Shown: positions 15,556-22,080 of the stretch, piece by piece
How the letters are laid out: every line of letters starts with the position of its first letter
Numbering within the stretch: position 1 is the first letter of the stretch
DNA from: Candidatus Poribacteria bacterium
GTDB lineage: Bacteria > Abyssobacteria > SURF-5
Reading direction: 5' to 3'
DNA length: 26,119 nucleotides
NCBI GenBank assembly: GCA_016215705.1
Contig: JACRIR010000036.1
Span: forward strand, 1 to 26,119
Position numbers and translations under genes: made by a program
Notes under the pieces: generated by a model
The model's input: only the letters and a program-made list of their open reading frames with translations
Told to the model about the DNA's origin: nothing
The model's database searches: none

Positions 15556-16242
15556 ATGGAAGAAAGTAAAGTCTCTCGGAGAACCTGGCGGCCCTTGTGG
15601 CAGGGGTTACGCTTTGGCTGTGACTGTGCCGCACTATGTTTACTATTAATGACGGCGGCAGGTTGTGCCCGTGTTCCCTATAGAGTCGCGATTCCTGAAA
15701 GAGAAGGCGTTCAGCCTGCGGGCAAATCCGCAACAGCGGCAGATCATAATAAGGTGGGTGTAACTTATGAGTCAGCCGGCCAGTACGAGAAGGCAATCCG
15801 AGCGTACCGAAAATCTCTAGTCCTGGAACCGGAGAACCATGTTGCTCGTACAAACCTGGGAAATGTTCTTGGCAAACTATGCCATTTTGATAAGGCAGAA
15901 GAATGCTACCGCGATGTTCTGGCGAAAGACCCCGAAAACCTTGCGGCCATGAACAACCTGGCCTGGCTGCTTGTTTCCACCGGCGACACCCGGGAGTGCG
16001 AGGAAGGGATCAAGTTTGCCGGCAAATGTCTTTCGCTTGCTGAGAAGGCGGCCCCCGGCATACGTCCTTCTCTTCTGGACACGCTTGCGTGGGGCAATTA
16101 TCGGCTTCAGCGTCAATCCGAAGCCCTTCGGCACGCTCGGTTGGCCGCCGATTTGCTTGGGGAAGAAGAACTGAAAAATAACCCGTTGATTTGGGGGCAT
16201 TACCGTACAATTGTTGGGATTCAAGGCCGATGGGCGCAATGA
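15556..16242 (+). CDS. TPR-repeat lipoprotein
   Basis: A 228-aa protein. A 36-residue leader with a hydrophobic stretch ends LLLMTAAGC (Cys37), a lipobox, so export and lipidation are likely. About four TPR units follow (roughly 62-95, 96-129, 130-165 and 172-205), the clearest being YEKAIRAYRKSLVLEPEN and FDKAEECYRDVLAKDPEN. TPR arrays bind partner proteins; the partner may be the C39 lipoprotein encoded 139 nt upstream (inference). ATG 15556 is chosen because it gives a plausible signal; AAAGGA is adjacent and GGAGG is 15 nt away, so the start is only fairly sure. An upstream frame from 15439 runs through repeat DNA and is discarded. The TGA stop is in the centre of a CGCAA-TGA-ATTGCG palindrome. 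Confidence 0.83.
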   Translation: MEESKVSRRTWRPLWQGLRFGCDCAALCLLLMTAAGCARVPYRVAIPEREGVQPAGKSATAADHNKVGVTYESAGQYEKAIRAYRKSLVLEPENHVARTNLGNVLGKLCHFDKAEECYRDVLAKDPENLAAMNNLAWLLVSTGDTRECEEGIKFAGKCLSLAEKAAPGIRPSLLDTLAWGNYRLQRQSEALRHARLAADLLGEEELKNNPLIWGHYRTIVGIQGRWAQ

Positions 16243-16251
16243 ATTGCGTTC
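16232..16251. repeat. GGGGCGCAAT-family palindrome overlapping TPR stop codon
   Basis: CGCAAT-GA-ATTGCG with partly conserved GGG/TTCC flanks. The stop codon TGA (16240-16242) is at its centre, as in the C39 gene upstream. Confidence 0.75.
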
Positions 16252-16369
16252 CTATGGAGACGCATCAAGAAATGCGGACGTATTCTTGGACACTAACCCT
16301 GAACATGGAACCGTTTTTGCTAGGAGCAGCAGACCACGGCGGAGCGTGGTTAATCGAGAAAGTGGTACG

Positions 16370-16414
16370 CCTTAATTCGGGGACACGATGCAGCATCGTG
16401 TCCCCGAATTAAGG
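16370..16414. repeat. GGGGACAC-family palindrome (copy 4)
   Basis: Perfect 22-bp arms (16370-16391 and 16393-16414) around one A; core TTAATTCGGGGACACGATGC. Longest perfect palindrome of the family in the window. Confidence 0.93.
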
Positions 16415-16477
16415 GAACCATAGCTGGCTTCCCAGTCCTCATTTTCACGAATACGATGACGTATCCGCTCAACCTCC

Positions 16478-16506
16478 GTAGGGGCGACCCGTCGGGTCGC
16501 CTCTAC
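16478..16506. repeat. GTAGGGGCGACCC palindrome
   Basis: Arms GTAGGGGCGACCC (16478-16490) and GGGTCGCCTCTAC (16494-16506), one mismatch, spacer GTC. This is a palindrome type I know from intergenic DNA of many unrelated bacteria. Confidence 0.85.
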
Positions 16507-16552
16507 AAAATACGCTATAGGATTTAGGAAACTGACTGCTTGGGAGGTGATG

Positions 16553-16608
16553 TTGGCAACCACAAAACGGTTTTGGCAACCGGAAATCAACGAGGTTAGT
16601 CATATAAC
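16553..16608 (+). promoter_or_regulatory. Possible activator sites and -10 box before the first small gene
   Basis: TTGGCAACC occurs twice in direct orientation (16553-16561 and 16573-16581), 20 bp apart, about two helical turns. TATAAC (16603-16608) could be a -10 box with no good -35, so the nearer repeat would lie around -36. Suggestive only. Confidence 0.35.
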
Positions 16609-16632
16609 GGGCACAACTAAAGGAGGAAGAAG

Positions 16633-16917
16633 ATGCCTAAGAATTCCGTCGCCGCTATGTTGGCTTTGGTTATGCTTCTTACAGCCCTCGTGTCGCCGTG
16701 CATAGCTGCTCCAATCGCTTCGTCAACAGGGGCCGAGGAAGGCGGGAAGGTCGCAACTCAACCGACTGTCTCAAGTCCCTCGGCTACGCCTGCCGAAACA
16801 CAAGAAATGGATGAGACAGTTGTCGGCGAATTGGTTCAGGGAATCACAAATACTCAGCTTGTTGTAGGCGGTCTTGTTGTGATTCTTTTGGTGGCGGTAA
16901 TTGTGGCGGCATCCTGA
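16633..16917 (+). CDS. Small exported protein with C-terminal membrane helix, paralogue 1 (PA2779-like)
   Basis: A 94-aa protein with three parts: a signal peptide (residues 1 to about 25, ending CIAA), a Ser/Thr/Ala/Pro-rich linker with an acidic EMDETVVGE stretch (about 26-70), and a strongly hydrophobic C-terminal helix (VVGGLVVILLVAVIVAAS, 77-94). AGGAGGAAG just before ATG is a strong ribosome-binding site. The layout matches PA2779-type small proteins that neighbour PA2778-type C39 peptidases, although sequence similarity cannot be proven by eye. The next gene encodes a paralogue with the same layout. A Val-Gly-Gly precedes the helix core, but the paralogue lacks Gly-Gly, so a classical C39 double-glycine leader is not supported. 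Function unknown. Confidence 0.8.
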   Translation: MPKNSVAAMLALVMLLTALVSPCIAAPIASSTGAEEGGKVATQPTVSSPSATPAETQEMDETVVGELVQGITNTQLVVGGLVVILLVAVIVAAS

Positions 16918-17023
16918 TCGCGGGCGGATGATCCCGCGGCGCCATGTGATGTTTGCGAAAGAAACGGGATAAGGAACGAATAGGTTCACCCCACAGATAT
17001 GGGATTTTCGGGGGGAGTTGGGT

Positions 17024-17041
17024 TTCCCGCTTTCGCGGGAA
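17024..17041. repeat. TTCCCGC/GCGGGAA hairpin tag
   Basis: Arms TTCCCGC and GCGGGAA around TTTC, followed by TGACA. This is the common GGATTCCCGCTTTCGCGGGAATGACA-type intergenic tag, here between the two small-protein genes. Confidence 0.75.
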
Positions 17042-17125
17042 TGACAAGAAGAAGCGAGAATGACGAAAAGAAATGGAAATGACAAAGAGTACTGGAAAGG
17101 ATGAAAAGGAAAGGGGGATGCTCAA

Positions 17126-17401
17126 GTGAAACACAGAGTCCTGTCTTTAGCCATGATACTGATTATGCTGATCCCGACGTCGGCCATTTTCGCGGCCCCG
17201 CTGGTATCGCAGCCTGCAGAGACCAATAACAACCAGATGGAAAAGGGCGATGTGCAATCGCTTTCCGGGCCGGACACGCCGGGGCTCAGCCGGGATCAGC
17301 AGCAAATCGAGTCGCTGCAGGTCGGCGAGATAAGCGAGAACGCATTGTGGATAGGACTGGGAATCGTAGTCGTGCTGGGAATCGTGCTTGTCGCATCATG
17401 A
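17126..17401 (+). CDS. Small exported protein with C-terminal membrane helix, paralogue 2 (PA2779-like)
   Basis: A 91-aa protein with a signal peptide (MKHRVLSLAMILIMLIPTSA then IFAA), a polar linker rich in Gln/Asn/Glu (about 26-70) and a C-terminal hydrophobic helix ending GIVVVLGIVLVAS. The AAPxxSxxA after the signal and the VAS ending are shared with the product of the preceding gene, so the two look like diverged duplicates. The start is GTG at 17126, with GGGGG 8 nt upstream; an ATG at 17118 opens only a three-codon frame overlapping it. Probably sits in the inner membrane with the linker outside. Partner or substrate of the C39 lipoprotein is a reasonable guess, not shown. Confidence 0.78.
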   Translation: MKHRVLSLAMILIMLIPTSAIFAAPLVSQPAETNNNQMEKGDVQSLSGPDTPGLSRDQQQIESLQVGEISENALWIGLGIVVVLGIVLVAS

Positions 17402-17502
17402 TTCTCGAGGAAATAGTGACGGAACTTGATAAACTTCGGCTCGGCAGGGTCGGAATGATAGAGACCTGAATGAGCCATAATTAACACTAGAGGAGAAGGC
17501 AG

Positions 17503-18681
17503 ATGCATGACGTTTATGTCGTTGGGGCCGTGCGCACCCCTGTGGGACGTAGAAACGGCTATCTGAGGGAATGGAAAGCCCCCGAGTTATTGGGGGCGGT
17601 ATTGGACGAGGCGGTAAAGCGAATAGACCTCGACCCGGGTCTTGTGGAGGAAGTCATAACCGGCGCGGTGTACCAGGTCGGCGAGCAAGGCGCTACAATT
17701 GCCCGCACCGGCGTTCTTGCCTCGAAGTTTCCGGAGAGCGTGCCCGGAGTTTCCGTGAATCGGCAGTGCGGCAGCAGTCTCACTGCGCTCCAGCTCTGTT
17801 GCGGATTGATTGCGTCCAACACGATAGACGTTGCGATAGCGAGCGGAATCGAGTTGATGAGCAAATATCCGATCGGCTCAGACGTCGGCGGCACGCTTCC
17901 CGATGGTCGGCCCCAGGGAGACCCGTATGGAGAATATTACTTTGAGCGGGTCAAAGGAAAATTCTACAATCAGGCTCAGGCCGCGCAGGCGATTGCCGAA
18001 ACATGGGGCATCACCAAACAGATGTGCGATGAATTTGCCGTGGCAAGTCACAAGAAGGCTCACCGCGCCACGGTCAATGGGCACTTCAAGAATGAGATTA
18101 TGCCCACGAAAGGGCTCGACGGCGACGGCAAGGAAATAGTCCGCGACACCGATGAGACCGTTCGTCCGGACACTTGCATGGAGAAACTCGCGACTTTGAA
18201 ACCCGTTCTCGGAACCGATTGGATTACCGCAGGCATCTCCAGCCCGGTGACTGATGGCGCCTCGGCGGTGGTGCTCATGAGCGGGCAGAAAATGAAAGAA
18301 CTGAAGATGACGCCGCTGGCTCGAGTCGTGGCCAACGCAGTGGTCGGCTCGGACCCGATACTCATGCTGACGGGCCCGCTGGTAGTCACTCCGAAAGTGC
18401 TCAAGAAAGCCGGCATGAAGATGGGTGACATCGACGTCTTTGAAGTCAACGAAGCCTTTGCGCCGGTTCCTCTGGCCTGGGCCAAGGAGCTGAAAGCCTC
18501 AATGGAGAAACTGAACGTGAACGGCGGGGCCATGGCTCTCGGGCATCCGGTGGGCAACTCAGGTTGCAGACTGAGCATAACGGCAATAAACGAATTGATC
18601 CGAAGGAAGGCAAAGTACGCTCTCGTTACGTTGTGCACCGGCGTGGCAATGGCGCCGGCAACTATCTTCGAACGCTGCTGA
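17503..18681 (+). CDS. Thiolase (acetyl-CoA acetyltransferase family)
   Basis: A 392-aa thiolase, the same length as Zoogloea biosynthetic thiolase, with catalytic residues at the same numbers: Cys89 (NRQCGSS), His348 (GHPVGNSG) and Cys378 (LCTGVAMA). VNEAFA and NGGAMALGHP are family signatures. It condenses two acyl-CoAs or cleaves a 3-ketoacyl-CoA. The last motif is CTGVAMA instead of the usual CxGGGxG, so the pocket near the general base may be unusual. AGAGGAG lies about 8 nt before ATG. It is 101 nt after the second small-protein gene; whether it belongs to that unit is doubtful. It converges on the PEGA gene across a palindrome. Confidence 0.93.
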   Translation: MHDVYVVGAVRTPVGRRNGYLREWKAPELLGAVLDEAVKRIDLDPGLVEEVITGAVYQVGEQGATIARTGVLASKFPESVPGVSVNRQCGSSLTALQLCCGLIASNTIDVAIASGIELMSKYPIGSDVGGTLPDGRPQGDPYGEYYFERVKGKFYNQAQAAQAIAETWGITKQMCDEFAVASHKKAHRATVNGHFKNEIMPTKGLDGDGKEIVRDTDETVRPDTCMEKLATLKPVLGTDWITAGISSPVTDGASAVVLMSGQKMKELKMTPLARVVANAVVGSDPILMLTGPLVVTPKVLKKAGMKMGDIDVFEVNEAFAPVPLAWAKELKASMEKLNVNGGAMALGHPVGNSGCRLSITAINELIRRKAKYALVTLCTGVAMAPATIFERC

Positions 18682-18757
18682 ACGCCTGTTTTCAAGTTCA
18701 AAATGTACATTGCCGAGTTCCATCTCGACGCGGGCGGAACATTCGGCAATCTGACAC

Positions 18758-18800
18758 AGAAAAATGGGGACACGATGCCGCATCGTGTCCCCATTTTTCT
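18758..18800. repeat. GGGGACAC-family palindrome (copy 5), terminator-like
   Basis: Perfect 21-bp arms (18758-18778 and 18780-18800) around one C, with A5 on one side and T5 on the other, so both directions give a GC-rich hairpin followed by a short U tract. It lies in the convergent gap between thiolase and PEGA genes and overlaps the last two bases of the PEGA stop codon. Confidence 0.92.
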
Positions 18801-19980
18801 AGTCGATTGCCTGTATTCTCCATTGGGACTTGCCGGTCTTGGTGAGTGTGAACTTCTGGTCGGCGTCGAGGAAAGTGACCGAACGGCCTGTCTCGGTAAG
18901 TGTGCCGGACATTTTGCGGTGAAGAGCCAGCACAACGCGATCCCCGGCGTTATCCTGCACTCTCACGGATGAATGCGATTCGGTAATGTTGTCAAATTCA
19001 CTGAACAGATTCTCCGCTTTCTCCCTCTGTCTTCGGACGAATGCGGTATCGGATTGATCCAGTAATGAAACAAATGCCCCCACGTTTTCTTCTTGCATCG
19101 CTGTTTTCAGGGAAGTGAGCAGGCGCTGAGTCTGCTCGGCAAGAGTGGGCGTCTTCGCCTTCGTCATTTCCATCTTAACCTTCAGAGACGTCATTGCGTT
19201 GTTCCAGCAGACGGCTTTGCGTTCGACCGGCTTATAGCCATCCTTCTTGAGGAGGACCTTGTGTTCGCCTGCCGGCAATCGCCGGAGAACGAGCGGAGTG
19301 ACACCTTCTTCGACACCATCCAGGAACACCTTTGCTCCGTTGGGATTCGACCTTATCTTCAGATCGCCAAGTCTCGGCTGTTCGGGTTCGAGGGCTTCTT
19401 GAGTATTACCGGCGCGAGCATCATCGCTGTCAGTTGCCTGTGGATCAGAGGCGGGTTGCTGTGTTTCATCGGTCACGGTTGCTCCGGAAGCTTCAGATGC
19501 AAGCGTCTGTGACTCCGGTGTTGCAGACACGGGTGTCTCAGACACGAGTGTCCCGGACCCGGGTCGCGCGGATTCACTGTTTTCGGTCCCTGTCAGCGGC
19601 GCCTGTTCGGCGGAAGGAGAGGCATACCCGGCGTAAACGTTTGGGTCAGGTGTGCGACGAGATTGTGTCTCCGCCAGGGTGGAGCTTGTGTAAAGCTTCG
19701 CAAACAAAGCGTAGAAAGCCGAAAACAGGACGACATAGATAGTGACGGCAGTAAGGAAAGTGAATATGCGCTGGCGCGGCTGGCATCCATAAACGTACGA
19801 CATGATGTCGTGAGTGCTGCGCAGCCTCGCGGCGTCATTCCCCCGGAGTCTGTCTTCGGCCTTGATGGGGGAGCGGGAATCCTTTTTATCAAGTCTGACC
19901 TTGGGCTTTGGACGTCCAGGTTTATGAGGAAGTGCGACTTCTGGCTTTGTCGGTTTGCCGGATGAGATACTTGTAGTCAT
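18799..19980 (-). CDS. PEGA-domain membrane protein
   Basis: A 393-aa protein. The N-terminal 71 residues are basic and Pro/Lys-rich, then one hydrophobic helix (about 73-94, FTFLTAVTIYVVLFSAFYAL) anchors it, followed by a Ser/Thr/Glu/Pro-rich linker (about 98-203). A PEGA domain follows at about 205-270 (IRSNPNGAKVFLDGVEEGVT, then LPAGEHKVLLKKDGY), a small beta fold typical of surface proteins. The last 110 residues contain a helix pair and a beta segment ending GKSQWRIQAID, resembling NTF2-like domains. Function unknown; the linker and anchor suggest a periplasmic arm on the inner membrane. The linker DNA contains repeated GACACnnGTGTC-type motifs encoding SETPVSATPESQTL. GAGAGG lies 5 nt before ATG; the promoter is probably at 20044-20073. 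TAG overlaps the 18758 palindrome. Confidence 0.85.
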   Translation of the reverse strand: MTTSISSGKPTKPEVALPHKPGRPKPKVRLDKKDSRSPIKAEDRLRGNDAARLRSTHDIMSYVYGCQPRQRIFTFLTAVTIYVVLFSAFYALFAKLYTSSTLAETQSRRTPDPNVYAGYASPSAEQAPLTGTENSESARPGSGTLVSETPVSATPESQTLASEASGATVTDETQQPASDPQATDSDDARAGNTQEALEPEQPRLGDLKIRSNPNGAKVFLDGVEEGVTPLVLRRLPAGEHKVLLKKDGYKPVERKAVCWNNAMTSLKVKMEMTKAKTPTLAEQTQRLLTSLKTAMQEENVGAFVSLLDQSDTAFVRRQREKAENLFSEFDNITESHSSVRVQDNAGDRVVLALHRKMSGTLTETGRSVTFLDADQKFTLTKTGKSQWRIQAID

Positions 19981-20043
19981 TGCCGCCTCTCAAACGGAGT
20001 GCTCTTCTGGCTCGCCTGTGGTGAGCTATCGCTTTAAATGGCA

Positions 20044-20073
20044 ATTATCATGCCGTATAGGCTGAGGCAGCAA
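20044..20073 (-). promoter_or_regulatory. Possible promoter of the PEGA gene
   Basis: Minus strand TTGCTG (20068-20073), 18-nt spacer, GATAAT (20044-20049, 5 of 6), about 70 nt upstream of the ATG at 19980. The remaining gap to 20240 contains nothing I can interpret. Confidence 0.4.
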
Positions 20074-20240
20074 TGCTGACGTCGTAACATGCTGGAATGC
20101 GAGAGGATAGCAACACAAAGAGAACGATTGGCGGAAGTTCGAGACTTTCCCAACCGGCGTGGACATATTACAATTCTGAATTTCCGGAGCGTAGTTCTTG
20201 CGGCATTGAGTATGGCTGAGCAAGTCACGGCGCTCCAATC

Positions 20241-20816
20241 TTATGCTTGTATTTTCTTGAGCAGCCACGCCATGTTCTCGCCGAGCAACCGCATGGTCTG
20301 TTTGCCTTCTTCGTCGGTTTCCACGTCGCCTTTTTCGAGACCGAAACCCATGTTCCAATAGTTCGAGCCGGGGACGATCATTTGGCTGATGGTGAAAAAG
20401 TGGTTTATGGTGTCGAATGCGTGGATTGAGCCGCCCCGGCGGACCGCCACCACGGCTGCCCCCACCTTGCGTCTGAATATGTCGCCGTTGGCCTTGGCGA
20501 CGAGGCCGCACCTGTCAATCAACGCCTTAATTTCTGCGCTGACATCGGCGAAATAGGTCGGCGACCCTATAATGACGCCGTCCGCCTCGAGTATCCCGGA
20601 AAGGCATTCGTTGAGGTAATCGTCGTCAAAGGCACACCGTTGATCCTGATTGCCGAAGCATCCATAGCAGGCTCTGCAACCATGAAGTTCCTTCCCGGCC
20701 AGTTGAATGAGCTCGGTCGATATGCCTTCATTCTGGAGTTCCTGCAAGACGATATTGACGAGCATTGCGGTGTTTCCATCTTTGCGCGCGCTTCCATTGA
20801 AAGCAACTACCTTCAT
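20241..20816 (-). CDS. Iron-sulfur flavoprotein / NADPH-dependent FMN reductase-like protein
   Basis: A 191-aa flavodoxin-fold protein. FNGSARKDGNT (residues 6-16) is the FMN phosphate loop and GSPTYFADVSAEIKALIDR (about 83-102) the second FMN-binding segment. HGCRACYGCFGNQDQRC places cysteines at 47, 50, 53 and 61, a CX2CX2CX7C pattern close to the compact cluster motif of archaeal iron-sulfur flavoprotein Isf. A 4Fe-4S cluster plus FMN is therefore likely, for electron transfer or oxygen/peroxide or quinone reduction. AAGGAG lies about 9 nt before ATG. The ABM-domain gene ends 54 nt upstream on the same strand, so the pair probably shares the promoter at 21244-21273. Confidence 0.88.
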   Translation of the reverse strand: MKVVAFNGSARKDGNTAMLVNIVLQELQNEGISTELIQLAGKELHGCRACYGCFGNQDQRCAFDDDYLNECLSGILEADGVIIGSPTYFADVSAEIKALIDRCGLVAKANGDIFRRKVGAAVVAVRRGGSIHAFDTINHFFTISQMIVPGSNYWNMGFGLEKGDVETDEEGKQTMRLLGENMAWLLKKIQA

Positions 20817-20870
20817 CGCCTATTCTCCTTCTGGGGAACACGAAATTAGCCAGTTACACGAATTCGAAAG

Positions 20871-21167
20871 TTACCTTATGGAATGGATTTCGTCCAGTAC
20901 CACAATCTCCGGCGGACCAGCGACAAAGGACATTGATTTTTCCATGAATTCCTGGAAATGCGGCGTGGAGCCGTGCGCGCCCAAAGCGGCCATGTCTTTG
21001 TAACGTTCCATGAAGACCAGTGTGTCAGGATTGTTCTGGTCAATGTTGACCGTATAATGCAATGTGCCTTTTTCCTCGGCCACTTTGGCCATGAGGGTCT
21101 TCACTTCCTTAAGTGCAACTTCCTTGGTTCCTGGTCTCACGGGTATCTTCGCGATGACAGCGATCAT
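20871..21167 (-). CDS. ABM-domain protein, putative quinol monooxygenase (YgiN-like)
   Basis: A 98-aa protein starting MIAVIAKIPVRPGTKEVALK and containing EKGTLHYTVNIDQNNPDTLV, FMERYKDMAALGAHGSTPHF and a C-terminal strand. This is the antibiotic-biosynthesis-monooxygenase fold (dimeric alpha+beta barrel) of small cofactor-free quinol oxygenases such as YgiN and related heme-degrading or stress proteins. Full family length, no signal peptide. GAAGGAG is about 8 nt before ATG. Pairing with a flavin reductase-like protein fits a quinone redox role (inference). It is probably regulated through the palindrome at 21220-21232. Confidence 0.88.
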   Translation of the reverse strand: MIAVIAKIPVRPGTKEVALKEVKTLMAKVAEEKGTLHYTVNIDQNNPDTLVFMERYKDMAALGAHGSTPHFQEFMEKSMSFVAGPPEIVVLDEIHSIR

Positions 21168-21219
21168 GTTTCATTCTCCTTCGTTGTGCGCAATCTGATC
21201 TTCTCCAGCAATGATTCGG

Positions 21220-21232
21220 GTTTGCTTCAAAC
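21220..21232. promoter_or_regulatory. Candidate operator GTTTG-N3-CAAAC
   Basis: Perfect 5-bp inverted arms around CTT, about 12 bp past the -10 box of the ABM/flavoprotein promoter. A regulator bound here would block promoter clearance. Confidence 0.45.
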
Positions 21233-21243
21233 GGCGAGGTCAA

Positions 21244-21273
21244 ATCATATATCGAACGGCGGGGCGAAGTCAA
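21244..21273 (-). promoter_or_regulatory. Promoter of ABM-flavoprotein gene pair
   Basis: Minus strand TTGACT (21268-21273, 5 of 6), 18-nt spacer, TATGAT (21244-21249, 5 of 6), about 70 nt before the ATG at 21167. Confidence 0.6.
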
Positions 21274-21341
21274 TGTGGGCTCGGCCCGCGGGGGCAGTTA
21301 TTGCGTGTCAGAGATTTGTTGATTCTTGTGTGCGCTGATTC

Positions 21342-21719
21342 TCAAAAGAAAACGCCGGCGCCGGCGATGAGAATGCCGGTGACGAAAAGGGTTATCCAGC
21401 AGAGTTCTCCAAAAACGTCGAGGAACCGTTCCAAGGGGTATGTATTGAAGTTGATGACATCATTGGCGGATGATGCGATAATGCGTGTCGCTTCCGCTTC
21501 CTGATCGTGCAGAGTTCGGATGAAGTTTCTGAGGTCTTCAATGGGACTTGTCCCTTCCGCCTCCGCTGTTTGCTCGGTCCGTCCGTTCGCGGGTATTTGC
21601 TCGCAGATTGCATCGGACATCGAATGCACGAAAGCGATAGCCCGCCCGCAGTGAAGTTTGGCTGGAAGAGTGGCCGGGGAAAACTCACTCGCATAGTCTG
21701 CAAGAATATTGTCTGCCAT
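21342..21719 (-). CDS. Hypothetical small protein with C-terminal membrane helix
   Basis: A 125-aa protein not recognised. The N-terminal 100 residues are soluble-looking, with helix-forming stretches (PIEDLRNFIRTLHDQEAEAT, about 59-78) and SSANDVINFNTYPLERFLDVFGE. The last 21 residues (WITLFVTGILIAGAGVFF) form a single hydrophobic helix, so it is probably tail-anchored with the bulk in the cytoplasm. The start at 21719 follows GGAGG by about 9 nt; a longer frame to 21779 begins in low-complexity AAAGACGAAAGG repeats and is rejected. No neighbour suggests a function. Confidence 0.7.
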   Translation of the reverse strand: MADNILADYASEFSPATLPAKLHCGRAIAFVHSMSDAICEQIPANGRTEQTAEAEGTSPIEDLRNFIRTLHDQEAEATRIIASSANDVINFNTYPLERFLDVFGELCWITLFVTGILIAGAGVFF

Positions 21720-22080
21720 TGGTGATGTCCTCCTGAGAAAGAGGAAAGACGAAAGGAATAAGACGAAAGGGGAAATCAAAAAGAAACAGAATCGTCTTTG
21801 GTTCCAAGCTTCGTCTTTCTTCTTCAGTTAACCACGTCCATTGTGTTCGCCCAGCGCGTTCGACGCTGAGGATCATGTGGGGCCGAAAGAATCGAAAGAG
21901 CAACGCTCGTGCCAAAGGCCGCAGACTGGTGACGGCAAACTTATATGATATTGTCAGGCATATATTTGCAGCTATTCAGAAGAGATCGCGAGTGATTGAG
22001 CGATTGACGTGGTATGGTCAATCTCTTGTCATTAGCGGACACATCGGAACAACATTGATACGCCCAAAGGCTGCTGTTTA
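21720..22080. other. Intergenic region between small membrane protein and aminotransferase genes
   Basis: 361 bases. Next to 21720 is a short purine-rich direct repeat (AGACGAAAGG, two copies around 21747-21769). A plus-strand frame 21875-22099 (74 codons, Arg/Lys-rich) has a poor ribosome-binding site and runs into the opposite gene, so I do not call it. No clear promoter or terminator. Confidence 0.5.

Larger units (their letters stand above)
16243..16632. other. Intergenic region between TPR gene and first small-protein gene
   Basis: No gene seen in 390 bases. It contains two palindromes (16370-16414 and 16478-16506) and then a putative regulatory stretch with TTGGCAACC direct repeats (16553-16581) before the ribosome-binding site of the small gene. 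The palindromes may separate the small genes from the lipoprotein genes transcriptionally. Confidence 0.6.

Noticed and set aside
16861-16880. Gly-Gly in the first small protein as a C39 cleavage site
   Set aside because: It precedes a hydrophobic C-terminal helix rather than following a leader peptide, and the paralogue lacks it.
17118-17129. Three-codon frame (ATG CTC AAG TGA) overlapping the GTG start of the second small gene
   Set aside because: Possible translational coupling, but such tiny frames arise by chance and nothing else supports it.
18060-18935. 291-codon minus-strand frame opposite the thiolase end
   Set aside because: It overlaps the thiolase catalytic region and the palindrome; the composition (Ser/Pro/Arg-rich) is typical of a shadow frame.
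20089-20361. 90-codon plus frame between PEGA and flavoprotein genes
   Set aside because: A third of it is antisense to the flavoprotein C-terminus; no ribosome-binding site or domain.
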